Assembly: GCA_029012365.1 (NCBI GenBank)
Contig: JAQXLY010000066.1
Span: 1 to 41,190, forward strand
Source: Lachnospiraceae bacterium
GTDB lineage: Bacteria; Bacillota; Clostridia; Lachnospirales; Lachnospiraceae
DNA: 41,190 bases
Direction of reading: 5' to 3'
A program made the translations under genes and the position numbers. Below the pieces are notes generated by a model. That model did no database searches. It was not told where the DNA came from and saw only the letters and a program-made list of their open reading frames with translations. Each line of letters begins with the position of its first letter. Within the stretch, counting starts at the first letter, position 1. Of the stretch, positions 25,877 through 36,441 are shown one piece after another.

Positions 25877-26190
25877 CTTTTGCAGGGCTGCATTCGGCAG
25901 CCAACGGATTTTTGACAAGAAAAGACGCTGTACATCGCCCTCTTTTGAACTTTTGCGTAGGATGTTAGAATTTCTTATTACTTCGTTCATCTTTCAGCAA
26001 CGTCCGGACAGGAGGTCCGGACGAGCCCGCCATAAGGCATGGATGCCGCATCAGGGCGGTTGCGTCACTATGTTCTCTTCTTCCTCGAAGTAATTAGAAA
26101 TACTTACATCCGTAGCCCAGTGAAAAAGGGACGATGTACAGCGTCTTTTCTTTACAAAACTTAAGGGCTGCCGAAGCAGCCCTCCAAAAT
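25877..26190. ncRNA. Structured element, copy 1 (long inverted repeat with conserved core)
   Basis: Core 25957-26118, written in plus-strand sense. Nested helices: P1 25917-25937 with 26132-26152, 21 bp perfect; P2 GGATGT with ACATCC; P3 ATTTCT and TTACTTCG (25970-25985) with CGAAGTAA and AGAAAT (26086-26101); P4 GCAAC with GTTGC; P5 GTCCGGAC-AGGAG-GTCCGGAC (26002-26022); P6 GGC-ATGGAT-GCC (26036-26047). Copy 2 keeps all of these with compensatory changes. The arms extend outward to hairpin AGGGCTGC...GCAGCC on the left (25884) mirroring the fba terminator on the right (26164-26183). Strand of any transcript unknown; purine-rich loops favour plus. I could not match it to a known RNA family. 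Confidence 0.7.
26164..26183 (-). terminator. fba terminator
   Basis: AGGGCTGC, tetraloop, GCAGCCCT, then TAAGTTTTG on the minus strand, 11 bases after the fba stop. A degenerate inverted copy is at about 25884-25902. Confidence 0.85.
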
Positions 26191-26194
26191 CCTA

Positions 26195-27061
26195 TTAGCA
26201 AGCCTTGTTTACAGAACCGAACAGTTCCATCTTTTCCTTAACGGTAGCCTTGATAGCCTCGAAGCCCGGGTTAAGAAGCTTTCTCGGGTCAAATCCCTTA
26301 CCCTCTAAGTCCTTACCTGCTTCGATGTACTTACGTGTAGCTTCTGCGAAGGAAAGCTGACACTCGGTATTTACATTAATCTTAGCTACGCCAAGAGAAA
26401 TTGCCTTCTTAATCATATCCTCCGGAATACCGGTACCGCCGTGAAGAACAAGCGGCATCTCACCGGTCTTCTCCTGAACAGCTGCAAGAGTCTCAAAGCT
26501 AAGACCCTTCCAGTTTGCCGGATACTTACCGTGAATGTTGCCGATACCTGCTGCAAGCATGGTTACACCAAGATCTGCGATAGCCTTGCACTCGTTCGGG
26601 TCTGCACACTCACCCATACCTACAACGCCGTCTTCTTCGCCACCGATGGAACCGACCTCTGCCTCAAGAGAAAGACCCTTTTCAGCACAAACCTTAACGA
26701 GTTCAGTGGTCTTTGCAATGTTCTCTTCAATCGGATAGTGGGAACCATCGAACATGATGGAAGAGAAACCTGCTTCGATACACTTATAGCAGCCTTCATA
26801 GGAGCCGTGGTCTAAGTGAAGAGCTACCGGAACGGTAATCTTAAGCTCTTCGAGCATACCGTTTACCATACCAACAACGGTCTTGTAACCGGTCATATAC
26901 TTACCTGCGCCCTCGGATACACCAAGGATAACCGGAGAATTCATCTCCTGTGCGGTTAAAAGAATTGCCTTAGTCCACTCAAGGTTATTGATGTTGAACT
27001 GACCTACTGCATACTTACCTGCCTTTGCCTTCTGAAGCATTTCTTTTGCTGATACTAACAT
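26195..27061 (-). CDS. fba: Fructose-bisphosphate aldolase, class II
   Basis: 288 residues. Zinc-dependent cleavage of fructose 1,6-bisphosphate to glyceraldehyde 3-phosphate and dihydroxyacetone phosphate in glycolysis. Seen: VALHLDHG (catalytic Asp, metal His), SIMFDGSHYPIEENI, LEAEVGSIGGEEDG, GIGNIHGKYP (metal His), VLHGGTGIP, GVAKINVNTE. AAGGAGGA precedes the ATG at 27061. It follows rpoC by 97 bp on the same strand, replacing the rpsL-rpsG-fusA genes often found there. Its terminator is mirrored in the structured element downstream. Confidence 0.96.
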   Translation of the reverse strand: MLVSAKEMLQKAKAGKYAVGQFNINNLEWTKAILLTAQEMNSPVILGVSEGAGKYMTGYKTVVGMVNGMLEELKITVPVALHLDHGSYEGCYKCIEAGFSSIMFDGSHYPIEENIAKTTELVKVCAEKGLSLEAEVGSIGGEEDGVVGMGECADPNECKAIADLGVTMLAAGIGNIHGKYPANWKGLSFETLAAVQEKTGEMPLVLHGGTGIPEDMIKKAISLGVAKINVNTECQLSFAEATRKYIEAGKDLEGKGFDPRKLLNPGFEAIKATVKEKMELFGSVNKAC

Positions 27062-27158
27062 ATTGTCCTCCTTTTCGTGCCTTCGCACTTTTAATTCCGG
27101 GGGCCGTCATACGGACTCCCCGGCTATTTTCAGCACGCACTCGCGTACCTTCTGACGT
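27062..27158 (-). other. rpoC-fba intergenic hairpin
   Basis: A GC-rich stem (CCGGGG...CCCCGG, 27097-27123) lies after the rpoC stop without a T-tract, so it may slow rather than end transcription, letting fba be read partly from the rpoBC promoter. No separate fba promoter was seen. Confidence 0.4.
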
Positions 27159-30100
27159 TTAATCCTCGCTGGTCTCTTCCACGGAATCTGCTGCAATTTC
27201 CTCATCCGGTAAAATATCACCGTCGTCCGAATCGGAAAAATCATCAAATTCACCTAAGTCATCATCTAACTCCAAATCATCCATGTCATCCAGTTCGGCA
27301 AGCTCGTCATACTCATCATTTGCATCAAACTGCTGCATAAGATCACTGTCTAATTTTACGTTACGGTAACGCTTCATACCGGTACCTGCCGGAATCAGCT
27401 TACCGATGATAACGTTTTCCTTAAGACCGATAAGCGGGTCAACCTTACCGTGGATTGCTGCCTCGGTAAGAACCTTTGTTGTTTCCTGGAAGGATGCTGC
27501 GGACAGGAAGGAATTGGTGGCAAGTGAAGCCTTTGTAATACCGAGCATAACCTGCTTGCCCTCTGCCGGCTCACCACCCTCGGCAATTACCTTTGCATTA
27601 GCATCCTCAAAATCAAGGATATCAACCATAGTACCCGGAAGGAATTCTGTATCGCCGTTATTCTCTACGCGAATCTTCTTTAACATCTGGCGCACAATTA
27701 CCTCAACGTGCTTATCATTGATTTCTACACCCTGAAGTCGGTATACACGCTGTACTTCCTGCAGCATGTAATCCTGTACTGCACGCACACCCTTAATCTT
27801 TAAGATATCGTGCGGATTTACACTACCCTCTGTCAGTTCATCACCGGCCTCAAGTACCTGTCCGTCATATACCTTAATTCTGGAGCCGTACGGAATCAGA
27901 TATGCCTTTGCTTCACCGGTCTCTGCGTTGGTTATTATAACCTCACGCTTCTTCTTCGTATCCTTCACGGTAACCGTACCGCCAAATTCAGCAATAATTG
28001 CAAGACCCTTCGGCTTTCTTGCCTCGAACAATTCCTCGACACGCGGAAGACCCTGTGTAATATCATCACCTGCAACACCACCGGTATGGAAGGTACGCAT
28101 CGTAAGCTGTGTACCCGGCTCACCGATAGACTGTGCCGCAATAATACCGACTGCTTCACCTACCTGTACAGCCTCACCTGTAGCCATGTTTGCACCGTAA
28201 CACTTTGCACACACACCGATGTGGGACCGGCAGGTAAGCACGTTACGAATCTTCACGGCTGCATTCGGGCCTGCCTCACGAATCTTCTTGGTTGCTACGA
28301 TTCTTGCGGCACGCTTCGGCGTAATCATGTGGTTTGCCTTCACAATCATCTCGCCGTTATCATCATAAATCGTCTCACAGGAACAACGTCCCGTAATACG
28401 CTCTTCTAAGCTTTCAATTACTTCCTTACCGTCGTTGAATGCCTTAATCCACATACCCGGAATTTCCTCAACGCCCTCACCGCGGCAGTCTACCTCGTTA
28501 ATAATCAGCTCCTGAGATACATCTACAAGACGACGTGTGAGGTAACCGGAGTCTGCGGTACGAAGTGCGGTATCCGAAAGACCCTTTCTTGCACCGTGTG
28601 CGGAAATGAAGTATTCGAGTACGTCAAGACCTTCACGGAAGTTGGACTTAATCGGGAGCTCAATGGTACGTCCGGACGTATCCGCCATAAGACCACGCAT
28701 ACCTGCAAGCTGCTTAATCTGCTTATCGGAACCTCGCGCACCGGACTTCGCCATCATGGAAATATTGTTGTAACGGTCAAGTCCGTCAAGCAGGGCGGTA
28801 GTAATTTCATCATCCGCACGCTTCCACGTATCAATAACTTCCTTATAACGCTCTTCCTCGGAAAGAAGACCTCTGCGGAAGTTCTTTGTAATCTTGTCTA
28901 CCGTTGCTTCCGCATCTGCAATAATCTGCTTCTTCTGCGGAGGTACGGTCATATCGGAAATGGATACTGTCATTGCAGCTCTGGTAGAATACTTATAACC
29001 GAGAGACTTAATCGCATCCAAGGTTTCGGCTGTCTTTGTAGCACCGTGGATATTGATACATTTCTCCAGAATCGGCTTCAGCTGCTTCTTACCAACCAAA
29101 AAGTCAATTTCCGGAAGCAGGAAGTTTTCATCCTTACTTCGGTCAACAAATCCGAGATCCTGCGGAATAATTTCATTGAAAATGAAACGTCCCAGCGTTG
29201 ATTCTATCATTCTGTTCTCTTCCACACCGTTTTGATTGATACCGGTTCTGCGCACCTTTATCATGGCGTGAAGCGTAACCTCTCCGTTTTCGTAAGCAAG
29301 AATGGCTTCGTTTACACTCTTAAAGCACTTTCCTTCGCCAAGGTCTCCCGGCTTATGCAGGGTCAGGTAGTAAATACCGAGAACCATATCCTGAGACGGA
29401 ACCGCAACCGGACCACCGTCGGACGGCTTTAACAGGTTGTTCGGAGAAAGGAGCAGGAAACGACACTCTGCCTGTGCCTCTACCGAAAGCGGAAGGTGAA
29501 CAGCCATCTGGTCACCGTCGAAGTCTGCATTAAATGCGGTACATACAAGCGGATGAAGCTTAATTGCCTTACCTTCTACCAGAATCGGCTCAAACGCCTG
29601 AATACCGAGTCTGTGGAGCGTAGGTGCACGGTTTAACATAACCGGATGCTCGCGGATAACCTCCTCAAGTACATCCCAGACCTCACGCTGTAAGCTCTCT
29701 ACCATGTTCTTTGCAGACTTAATGTTATGGGTAATTCCTCTGGAAACGAGCTCCTTCATAACGAACGGCTTAAACAGCTCGATTGCCATTTCCTTCGGAA
29801 GACCGCACTGATAAATCTTTAATTCCGGACCAACTACGATAACGGAACGTCCGGAGTAGTCAACACGCTTACCGAGAAGGTTCTGACGGAAACGTCCCTG
29901 CTTACCCTTTAACATATCCGATAATGACTTTAACGCACGGTTTCCCGGACCGGTTACCGGTCTGCCGCGACGGCCGTTGTCAATCAGGGCATCCACTGCC
30001 TCCTGTAACATTCTCTTCTCATTACGGACAATAATATCCGGTGCGGACAAATCCTGTAATCTTCTCAGACGATTGTTACGATTGATAATTCTGCGGTACA

Positions 30101-30893
30101 AATCATTCATGTCGGAGGTCGCAAAACGTCCGCCATCAAGCTGTACCATCGGACGCAAATCCGGCGGAATTACCGGAATCACGGTTAAAATCATCCATTC
30201 CGGCTTATTTCCGGACTCACGGAATGCTTCGACTACCTCTAAGCGCTTAATAATTCTTGCACGCTTCTGACCGGTAGATTCGCGAAGCCCCTTCTTTAAC
30301 TCTGCGGAATCCTTTTCCAGATCGATTGCCTGCAAGAGCTCCATAATCGCTTCGGCACCCATTCCGACACGGAAGGTATCACCGTACTTGTCGTATGCCT
30401 CACGATACTCCTTTTCATTTAATACCTGCTTATACTGAAGATCGGTTGTACCCGGATCCAGTACGATGTAGGAAACAAAATAAAGAACTTTTTCCAATGT
30501 TCTCGGCGAAAGATCCAGGATTAAGCCCATGCGGCTCGGAATACCCTTGAAGTACCAGATATGGGAAACAGGAGCTGCAAGCTCAATATGACCCATACGT
30601 TCACGACGTACACTGGACTTGGTAACCTCAACACCGCAGCGGTCACATACAATACCCTTATGGCGAATTTTCTTGTATTTACCGCAGTGACATTCCCAGT
30701 CCTTACTCGGTCCGAAAATCTTCTCGCAGAACAGACCGTCCTTTTCCGGCTTTAATGTTCTGTAATTAATTGTTTCCGGCTTCTTTACCTCGCCACGAGA
30801 CCACTCTCTGATCTTTTCCGGGGAAGCTAAGCCTATCTTTATCGCATCATAGGTAATATCCTTCATGCTGTCATTCATCATGTCCATCGGCAT
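27159..30893 (-). CDS. rpoC: RNA polymerase beta' subunit
   Basis: 1244 residues. Carries the catalytic Mg-binding loop NADFDGD (~455), the N-terminal zinc finger [19 protein letters not shown], and the second zinc site (CSCETI...[13 protein letters not shown]). The C terminus is a strongly acidic tail ([17 protein letters not shown]). GAAGGGAG precedes the ATG. 18 bp after rpoB, one operon. Confidence 0.98.
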   Translation of the reverse strand: MPMDMMNDSMKDITYDAIKIGLASPEKIREWSRGEVKKPETINYRTLKPEKDGLFCEKIFGPSKDWECHCGKYKKIRHKGIVCDRCGVEVTKSSVRRERMGHIELAAPVSHIWYFKGIPSRMGLILDLSPRTLEKVLYFVSYIVLDPGTTDLQYKQVLNEKEYREAYDKYGDTFRVGMGAEAIMELLQAIDLEKDSAELKKGLRESTGQKRARIIKRLEVVEAFRESGNKPEWMILTVIPVIPPDLRPMVQLDGGRFATSDMNDLYRRIINRNNRLRRLQDLSAPDIIVRNEKRMLQEAVDALIDNGRRGRPVTGPGNRALKSLSDMLKGKQGRFRQNLLGKRVDYSGRSVIVVGPELKIYQCGLPKEMAIELFKPFVMKELVSRGITHNIKSAKNMVESLQREVWDVLEEVIREHPVMLNRAPTLHRLGIQAFEPILVEGKAIKLHPLVCTAFNADFDGDQMAVHLPLSVEAQAECRFLLLSPNNLLKPSDGGPVAVPSQDMVLGIYYLTLHKPGDLGEGKCFKSVNEAILAYENGEVTLHAMIKVRRTGINQNGVEENRMIESTLGRFIFNEIIPQDLGFVDRSKDENFLLPEIDFLVGKKQLKPILEKCINIHGATKTAETLDAIKSLGYKYSTRAAMTVSISDMTVPPQKKQIIADAEATVDKITKNFRRGLLSEEERYKEVIDTWKRADDEITTALLDGLDRYNNISMMAKSGARGSDKQIKQLAGMRGLMADTSGRTIELPIKSNFREGLDVLEYFISAHGARKGLSDTALRTADSGYLTRRLVDVSQELIINEVDCRGEGVEEIPGMWIKAFNDGKEVIESLEERITGRCSCETIYDDNGEMIVKANHMITPKRAARIVATKKIREAGPNAAVKIRNVLTCRSHIGVCAKCYGANMATGEAVQVGEAVGIIAAQSIGEPGTQLTMRTFHTGGVAGDDITQGLPRVEELFEARKPKGLAIIAEFGGTVTVKDTKKKREVIITNAETGEAKAYLIPYGSRIKVYDGQVLEAGDELTEGSVNPHDILKIKGVRAVQDYMLQEVQRVYRLQGVEINDKHVEVIVRQMLKKIRVENNGDTEFLPGTMVDILDFEDANAKVIAEGGEPAEGKQVMLGITKASLATNSFLSAASFQETTKVLTEAAIHGKVDPLIGLKENVIIGKLIPAGTGMKRYRNVKLDSDLMQQFDANDEYDELAELDDMDDLELDDDLGEFDDFSDSDDGDILPDEEIAADSVEETSED

Positions 30894-30911
30894 TATTTTG
30901 CTCTCCCTTCG

Positions 30912-33900
30912 TTATTCATCAAAATCTGCATCGTCCAGCTCAAACTCTTCCGGCTCGTCATCATAGCTCTCCTCTTCCTCATAGGAGAAATTACCGTCCT
31001 CGTCTGCCGAAACCTGACTGAATCCCGCTTCTTCATAGCCTTCGTCGTAACGGAAGTTATTGTCACCTTCCATCAACGGCGTGATTTCAGTATCACCGTA
31101 ATCAATATCCTCGGTCATTACCACTTCATTACCGTCCTCATCCAGAACAGTAACATCAAGTGCTAAGGACTGTAATTCCTTTAACAATACCTTAAAGGAC
31201 TCCGGAATACCCGGCTCAGGAATATTGTCACCCTTAATAATTGCTTCATAGGTCTTACCACGTCCCGTAACATCATCGGACTTCACGGTAAGAATCTCCT
31301 GTAAGATGTGAGCCGCACCGTATGCCTCCAGTGCCCAAACCTCCATCTCACCGAAACGCTGTCCGCCGAACTGTGCCTTACCACCGAGCGGCTGCTGGGT
31401 TACTAAGGAGTAAGGACCGGTTGCACGCGCATGAATCTTATCATCAACCAGGTGGTGGAGCTTCAGGTAATGCATGAAACCAACCGTAACCGCACCGTCA
31501 AAATACTCACCGGTACGTCCGTCACGAAGTCTGACCTTACCGTCACGGTTAATCGGCACGCCCTTCCACTGCTCTCTGTATTCCAGATGGCTTCCGAGAT
31601 ACTCCATAACCTCCGGCATCAGAATATCCTTATATTTTGCCTGGAACTCTTCCCATGAAGTATTGGCGTAATCGTTTGCCATCTCCAGGGTATCCATAAT
31701 ATCATTCTCGTTTGCACCGTCGAATACCGGCGTTGCTACGTTAAAACCAAGTACCTTTGCCGCAAGAGAAAGGTGAATTTCAAGCACCTGTCCGATGTTC
31801 ATTCGGGACGGCACACCGAGCGGATTCAATACGATGTCGAGCGGGCGACCGTTCGGAAGGAACGGCATATCCTCTACAGGAAGCACACGGGAAACAACAC
31901 CCTTGTTACCGTGGCGGCCTGCCATCTTATCGCCGACCTGAATCTTTCTCTTCTGCGCAATGTAAACGCGAACCGTCTGGTTCACTCCCGGCGGAAGCTC
32001 ATCTCCATTCTCTCTTGTAAATACCTTTGCATCTACGATGATACCGTACTCACCGTGCGGAACACGTAAGGAGGTATCTCTTACCTCTCTTGCCTTTTCA
32101 CCGAAGATTGCACGGAGAAGTCTCTCCTCTGCGGTAAGCTCCGTTTCACCCTTCGGAGTAACCTTGCCGACCAGAATATCCGTTGCGCGGACCTCTGCAC
32201 CGACACGGATAATACCGCGCTCATCCAAATCCTTTAACGCATCATCACCGACTCCCGGAACATCGCGGGTAATTTCCTCCGGTCCGAGCTTCGTGTCACG
32301 TGACTCAATTTCGTACTCTTCAATATGAACGGAAGTATAAACATCTTCCTGAACAAGTCTCTCACTTAAAAGAACAGCATCCTCGTAGTTGTAACCTTCC
32401 CATGTCATAAATCCGATTAACGGGTTCTTACCGAGAGCAAGCTCACCCTGTGAGGTAGACGGACCGTCTGCAATTACCTGACCTGCCTCTACACGCTCTC
32501 CCTTAGACACAATCGGTCTCTGGTTAATACAGGTGCCCTGGTTACTTCTGGTAAACTTGGATAGCTTATAGGTATCCTTGCTGCCGTCATCATTTTTAAT
32601 AACAATTTCCGCAGCGGCCGCACGCTCTACAACACCCGCATTCTTAGCCACAATGCAGACACCGGAGTCAACCGCCGTCTTCATTTCCATACCCGTACCC
32701 ACAACCGGAGCCTCGGTCAAAAGAAGCGGAACAGCCTGACGCTGCATGTTGGAACCCATGAGGGCACGATTTGCATCATCATTTTCCAGGAACGGAATCA
32801 TGGCCGTAGCAACAGAAAATACCATCTTCGGAGATACGTCCATTAAATCAACCTTCTTCTTCTCAAAGAGAGAGGTTTCTTCTTTATAACGACCGGAAAC
32901 ATTTACATTCACAAAATAGCCGTTCTCATCAAGCGGTTCATTTGCCTGTGCCACTACATACTTATCTTCCTCATCTGCGGTCAGATAAACTACCTCATCC
33001 GTTACGCGCGGATTCTTAGGGTCAGACTTATCCAGCTTACGATACGGTGCCTCTACAAAGCCGTACTCATTAATACGTGCATAAGAAGCAAGGGAGTTAA
33101 TAAGACCGATGTTCGGACCTTCCGGTGTCTCAATCGGGCACATTCTTCCGTAGTGGGAGTAGTGAACGTCTCGAACCTCGAAACCTGCACGGTCTCTGGA
33201 AAGACCTCCCGGTCCCAATGCGGAAAGACGACGCTTGTGTGTCAGCTCCCCGAGAGGGTTATGCTGGTCCATAAACTGGGACAACTGTGAGCTTCCGAAG
33301 AACTCCTTCACAGCTGCCGTTACCGGCTTAATATTGATTAAAGACTGCGGACTGATATTGTCCAAATCCTGCGTAGACATACGCTCACGTACCACACGCT
33401 CCATACGGGACAGACCGATGCGGTACTGGTTCTGTAACAGCTCACCTACGGCACGGATACGACGGTTTCCGAGATGGTCGATATCATCTGCATTACCGAT
33501 GCCGTACTCCAGGTGGATGTTGTAGTTAATGGAAGCTAAAATATCTTCCTTTGTAATGTGCTTCGGAATCAATTCCTGCACATTACGCTTAATCTCGGTC
33601 AGGAGCTCTTCACCGGAATAATTATCCATCAATTCCTTTAATACCGGATAATAAACATCTTCCGTAATACCGAGCTCCGCCTTATCGCAATCAACGAAAG
33701 CATTCAGGTCAACCATAAGGTTGGAAAGAATCTTAACGTTTCTCTCTTCGGTCTGAACGAAAAGGGACGGAACAGCCGCATTCTGCATCTTTACCGCCAG
33801 CTCCTCCGTAATTACCGTACCTGCCTCCGCAAGCACCTCACCGGTCGTAGTATCCACTACATCCTTTGCGAGTGTAAGGCCAACGATACGATTCTTAAAT

Positions 33901-34751
33901 GCAAGCTTCTTATTGAACTTATAACGGCCAACCTTAGCAAGGTCATAACGTCTTGCGTCAAAGAACATACCGTTAATAAGCGGCTCGGCGCTCTCTACGG
34001 AAAGCGGCTCACCCGGACGAAGCTTTTTATATAACTCTAATAAACCATCCTGATAATTCTCGGACGGATCCTTTGCAAAACTTGCCAGAATCTTCGGCTC
34101 TTCACCGAACAAATCAATAATCTGCTGATTTGTCCCGATACCAAGGGCACGAATCAGCACCGTAATCGGCACCTTGCGGTTTCTGTCCACGCGCACGTAA
34201 AAAACATCATTGGAGTCGGTTTCGTACTCCAACCATGCACCACGATTCGGAATCACCGTACAGGAGTACAGCGTCTTTCCGATTTTATCATGACCGATTG
34301 CGTAATATATTCCAGGGGAGCGTACCAACTGGCTTACAATGACACGTTCCGCACCATTAATCACAAACGTACCGGTTTCCGTCATCAGTGGCAGATCACC
34401 CATGAAGATGTCATGCTCCTTGATGTCATCCGTCTCTTTGTTATGGAGTCTGACTCTCACCTTTAACGGTGCTGCATAGGTAGCGTCACGCTCTTTGCAC
34501 TCCTCGATGCTGTACTTGACATCATCCTCGCAAAGCTGAAAACTCACAAACTCAAGATTCAGATGGTCACTGTAATCCGAAATCGGAGAAATATCCTTAA
34601 ATACCTCATCCAATCCTTCTTCCAAAAACCAGCGATAAGAGTCCTTCTGCACCTCAATGAGGTTCGGCATCTCCAGCACTTCCTTCTGTCTGGAATAGCT
34701 CATGCGGACACCTTTGCCTACCTGCATCGGCTTAATTCTGTTTTTATCCAT
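30912..34751 (-). CDS. rpoB: RNA polymerase beta subunit
   Basis: 1279 residues. The rifampicin pocket reads [14 protein letters not shown] and [13 protein letters not shown], i.e. the sensitive wild-type form. Also seen: [20 protein letters not shown] and [13 protein letters not shown] terminus has an acidic tail like RpoC. Start at 34751 (MDKNRIKP) agrees with the family; a GTG 12 bases upstream is the alternative. Leader about 135 nt from the promoter at 34893-34921. Not preceded by rplL as usual but by a ~4 kb insert. Confidence 0.98.
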   Translation of the reverse strand: MDKNRIKPMQVGKGVRMSYSRQKEVLEMPNLIEVQKDSYRWFLEEGLDEVFKDISPISDYSDHLNLEFVSFQLCEDDVKYSIEECKERDATYAAPLKVRVRLHNKETDDIKEHDIFMGDLPLMTETGTFVINGAERVIVSQLVRSPGIYYAIGHDKIGKTLYSCTVIPNRGAWLEYETDSNDVFYVRVDRNRKVPITVLIRALGIGTNQQIIDLFGEEPKILASFAKDPSENYQDGLLELYKKLRPGEPLSVESAEPLINGMFFDARRYDLAKVGRYKFNKKLAFKNRIVGLTLAKDVVDTTTGEVLAEAGTVITEELAVKMQNAAVPSLFVQTEERNVKILSNLMVDLNAFVDCDKAELGITEDVYYPVLKELMDNYSGEELLTEIKRNVQELIPKHITKEDILASINYNIHLEYGIGNADDIDHLGNRRIRAVGELLQNQYRIGLSRMERVVRERMSTQDLDNISPQSLINIKPVTAAVKEFFGSSQLSQFMDQHNPLGELTHKRRLSALGPGGLSRDRAGFEVRDVHYSHYGRMCPIETPEGPNIGLINSLASYARINEYGFVEAPYRKLDKSDPKNPRVTDEVVYLTADEEDKYVVAQANEPLDENGYFVNVNVSGRYKEETSLFEKKKVDLMDVSPKMVFSVATAMIPFLENDDANRALMGSNMQRQAVPLLLTEAPVVGTGMEMKTAVDSGVCIVAKNAGVVERAAAAEIVIKNDDGSKDTYKLSKFTRSNQGTCINQRPIVSKGERVEAGQVIADGPSTSQGELALGKNPLIGFMTWEGYNYEDAVLLSERLVQEDVYTSVHIEEYEIESRDTKLGPEEITRDVPGVGDDALKDLDERGIIRVGAEVRATDILVGKVTPKGETELTAEERLLRAIFGEKAREVRDTSLRVPHGEYGIIVDAKVFTRENGDELPPGVNQTVRVYIAQKRKIQVGDKMAGRHGNKGVVSRVLPVEDMPFLPNGRPLDIVLNPLGVPSRMNIGQVLEIHLSLAAKVLGFNVATPVFDGANENDIMDTLEMANDYANTSWEEFQAKYKDILMPEVMEYLGSHLEYREQWKGVPINRDGKVRLRDGRTGEYFDGAVTVGFMHYLKLHHLVDDKIHARATGPYSLVTQQPLGGKAQFGGQRFGEMEVWALEAYGAAHILQEILTVKSDDVTGRGKTYEAIIKGDNIPEPGIPESFKVLLKELQSLALDVTVLDEDGNEVVMTEDIDYGDTEITPLMEGDNNFRYDEGYEEAGFSQVSADEDGNFSYEEEESYDDEPEEFELDDADFDE

Positions 34752-34845
34752 GGACGTTTTCACCCCTTGAAAAAATTTGGTCTGACAGTCAAAACAAAGA
34801 ATTTCGCTTATGAAAAAAAGTCTTTTCTTTTCCGTCAGGATGTGC

Positions 34846-34942
34846 TATAATAGAATCAAATAGGCACACCACACCACAATAGTGCATTTTTCATGATAAC
34901 ATATTTATGTCAAGTTGTCAAGTTGTTGCGACAACTTTTTTT
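34846..34942 (+). ncRNA. Possible antisense transcript in the rpoB leader
   Basis: Extended -10 TGCTATAAT (34843-34851) on the plus strand, no good -35, and 70 bp later a hairpin AAGTTGT-TGCG-ACAACTT (34920-34937) followed by T's. If used, it gives an ~80-nt RNA opposite the rpoB promoter and leader. No reading frame. The hairpin overlaps the rpoB -35, so it might instead be an operator. Confidence 0.3.
34893..34921 (-). promoter_or_regulatory. rpoB promoter
   Basis: TTGACA, 17-bp spacer, TATCAT on the minus strand. A second TTGACA lies 9 bp downstream within the spacer. This gives rpoBC its own promoter, independent of rplJL. Confidence 0.8.
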
Positions 34943-34950
34943 ATTTAAAA

Positions 34951-34999
34951 GTAACAGTTCAGCCTTTTAGTGTGTAATCGTTGTAGCAAAGGAGTATTC
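34951..34999 (+). repeat. Dispersed ~50-bp repeat, copy D
   Basis: Starts GTAACAGTTCAGCC, ends GGAGTATTC; nearly identical to copy B 12.8 kb away. Lies between the rpoB promoter and the terminator of the upstream gene. Confidence 0.75.
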
Positions 35000-35026
35000 A
35001 GGAAAATTACTTCTATTTCTACCATG

Positions 35027-35059
35027 AAAAGAAGCCCATCGCACAATGCGACAGGCTTC
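35027..35059 (-). terminator. Terminator of the PD-(D/E)XK gene
   Basis: GAAGCC and GGCTTC pair, with inner CGCA and TGCG; TTTTC follows on the minus strand. Confidence 0.8.
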
Positions 35060-35093
35060 CCTAAAATCACTTCTATTCCCATATCAATGTTTC

Positions 35094-36068
35094 CTACAAA
35101 AGCTTCCGAAACTCTTCCTCACTCATCCCCACACGCTTTGCTGCCTCGGAAAGCTCTAAAAGACCGTCACGTACCAAAGCAAGGAAAGCTTCCAACTTTT
35201 CCTGCCTGCCTTGCTCCAGTCCTTGCTCCAGTCCTTGCTCCAGTCCAAGTTCTATACCCTTCTTAATTCCTCTTTCCTCTACCAAATCACTCAGATTGCA
35301 CATCTGCCTTAAACCTCCTTCCAGTTCTACAGAAGTTTCAAAGTTATATTCTGTCGCTAAAATTTCTTCCTTCTCCTCCGGCTGTAACCGTTCAGAAAAT
35401 AGCGTCGAGAGCATCCCGTGAAGTTTATTTCCGCGCCCTGCTTCCTCTTCCTTTCCTAAACAAACAAAAACTGATTCCATCAAGTCATATCGGGACTTCC
35501 GTCCTCCGTGTCCGTAAATTTCCTGCGGTCTCATCTTATACGCCGTAATTGTGTACTGCATATACTCCGGAACCTCCATACAAATCCATATGGAATATAC
35601 CTTTTTCATATCATCATAATTTTCGCCTGTAAATTCCGTATCCAACTGTGCAGACAACATTCTCGCACAATAGAACACCGACCTCGTTACCAGATCGTAA
35701 CCCGGATTAAACTTCTTCTGACCTTCTACATTAATAATCAGTTTGATATGCTCCTTTGACGGTGTAATCGCAAAAAAGCGGACATCGTATGTCACCACTC
35801 CCTCACCGGGCACTTTATCCTCCGTCACAAGCCCGGTAATTGCCTCCGGTTTATGACCGGGATATACCTTGTGAGTACCGACCTCCGGTTCTCCTTCAAT
35901 ACGCTCGCGGATATCTTCTATCGGATAACCGTCAAACTCCTCTACCGTGTACTTCAAAATCCAGGCAAGCACTGTCTTATCACTAAGAATCTTTTTTACT
36001 TCCGCATCATACCGGTCCTTGTTAAGATTCCCTTCCAGGACATTTGAAATGTGTGTGTTCCTTTTCAT
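35094..36068 (-). CDS. PD-(D/E)XK nuclease family 'transposase' (Rpn-like)
   Basis: 324 residues. N-terminal pattern KILSDKTVLAWILKYTVEEF and nuclease core with Asp in VVTYDVRFF and the E-x-Q/K element INVEGQKK (~130). C terminus has a run of LEQG repeats (GIELGLEQGLEQGLEQG) then an Arg/Glu-rich end, typical of these proteins; DNA there is a 12-bp repeat. The family is annotated as PD-(D/E)XK family transposase and related Rpn proteins promote recombination in E. coli; it is usually multi-copy. Start at 36068 chosen for GGGAGGAG upstream. Own promoter and terminator, so an independent unit inside the rplL-rpoB interval. Confidence 0.85.
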   Translation of the reverse strand: MKRNTHISNVLEGNLNKDRYDAEVKKILSDKTVLAWILKYTVEEFDGYPIEDIRERIEGEPEVGTHKVYPGHKPEAITGLVTEDKVPGEGVVTYDVRFFAITPSKEHIKLIINVEGQKKFNPGYDLVTRSVFYCARMLSAQLDTEFTGENYDDMKKVYSIWICMEVPEYMQYTITAYKMRPQEIYGHGGRKSRYDLMESVFVCLGKEEEAGRGNKLHGMLSTLFSERLQPEEKEEILATEYNFETSVELEGGLRQMCNLSDLVEERGIKKGIELGLEQGLEQGLEQGRQEKLEAFLALVRDGLLELSEAAKRVGMSEEEFRKLL

Positions 36069-36153
36069 TTTTCTCCTCCCTGTTGAAAAACTCCCAAAAA
36101 AACAACAATAATGCCTTAAACAGAAAAGAAACCAGCATGCATTTCTTACCTTT

Positions 36154-36182
36154 ATTATAGGCGGTGTTTGTGGGAAATGCAA
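36154..36182 (-). promoter_or_regulatory. Promoter of the PD-(D/E)XK gene
   Basis: TTGCAT, 17-bp spacer, TATAAT on the minus strand, about 80 bp before the start codon. Confidence 0.8.
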
Positions 36183-36320
36183 GGTGAAAATTGCAGACGC
36201 GGCCTTTCCTGTTTTCGCATACCTAAACGGAAACCACGGTGTGAAACCACCGAAACATAGATGACAGAAAGAAGATAACCCTTTGCACGCTGAGGTACAT
36301 ATGCGAGCCCTGTTCTGTCA
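36183..36320 (-). ncRNA. Possible small structured transcript upstream of the nuclease gene
   Basis: Downstream of the strong promoter at 36327-36355, GACAGAA (36313-36319) can pair with TTCTGTC (36263-36269) around a G-rich inner stretch, and CGGTG with CACCG (36237-36252). No reading frame with a ribosome site and no clear terminator. It is either a leader of the nuclease gene or a separate RNA. Confidence 0.35.
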
Positions 36321-36326
36321 TAGAGT

Positions 36327-36355
36327 AGTATAACATGATTTAAAAAGAATAGCAA
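36327..36355 (-). promoter_or_regulatory. Second upstream promoter
   Basis: TTGCTA, 17-bp spacer, TATACT on the minus strand; 170 bp upstream of the gene-proximal promoter. Confidence 0.65.
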
Positions 36356-36375
36356 TACGTATTTTCAAAAATTTT

Positions 36376-36411
36376 GCGCAGTCTGCAACTTTGTTTTGCC
36401 ACAGACTGCGC
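36376..36411. terminator. Terminator hairpin
   Basis: GCGCAGTCTG and CAGACTGCGC form a perfect 10-bp stem; on the minus strand AAAATTTTTG follows. It closes the remnant/ATPase region. Confidence 0.75.
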
Positions 36412-36441
36412 TTCTTTGAATCACCGGTCATCCACCACCGT

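Noticed and set aside
25917..26152. Element as an ordinary IS or MITE
   Set aside because: Terminal sequences differ entirely between the two copies, no target duplication is evident, and the core differs by compensatory changes.
35205..35250. 12-bp tandem repeat (CCTTGCTCCAGT)
   Set aside because: It encodes the LEQG run usual in this nuclease family.
36155..36355. 66-codon reading frame on the minus strand
   Set aside because: It has no ribosome binding site, begins within a promoter and overlaps a second promoter.
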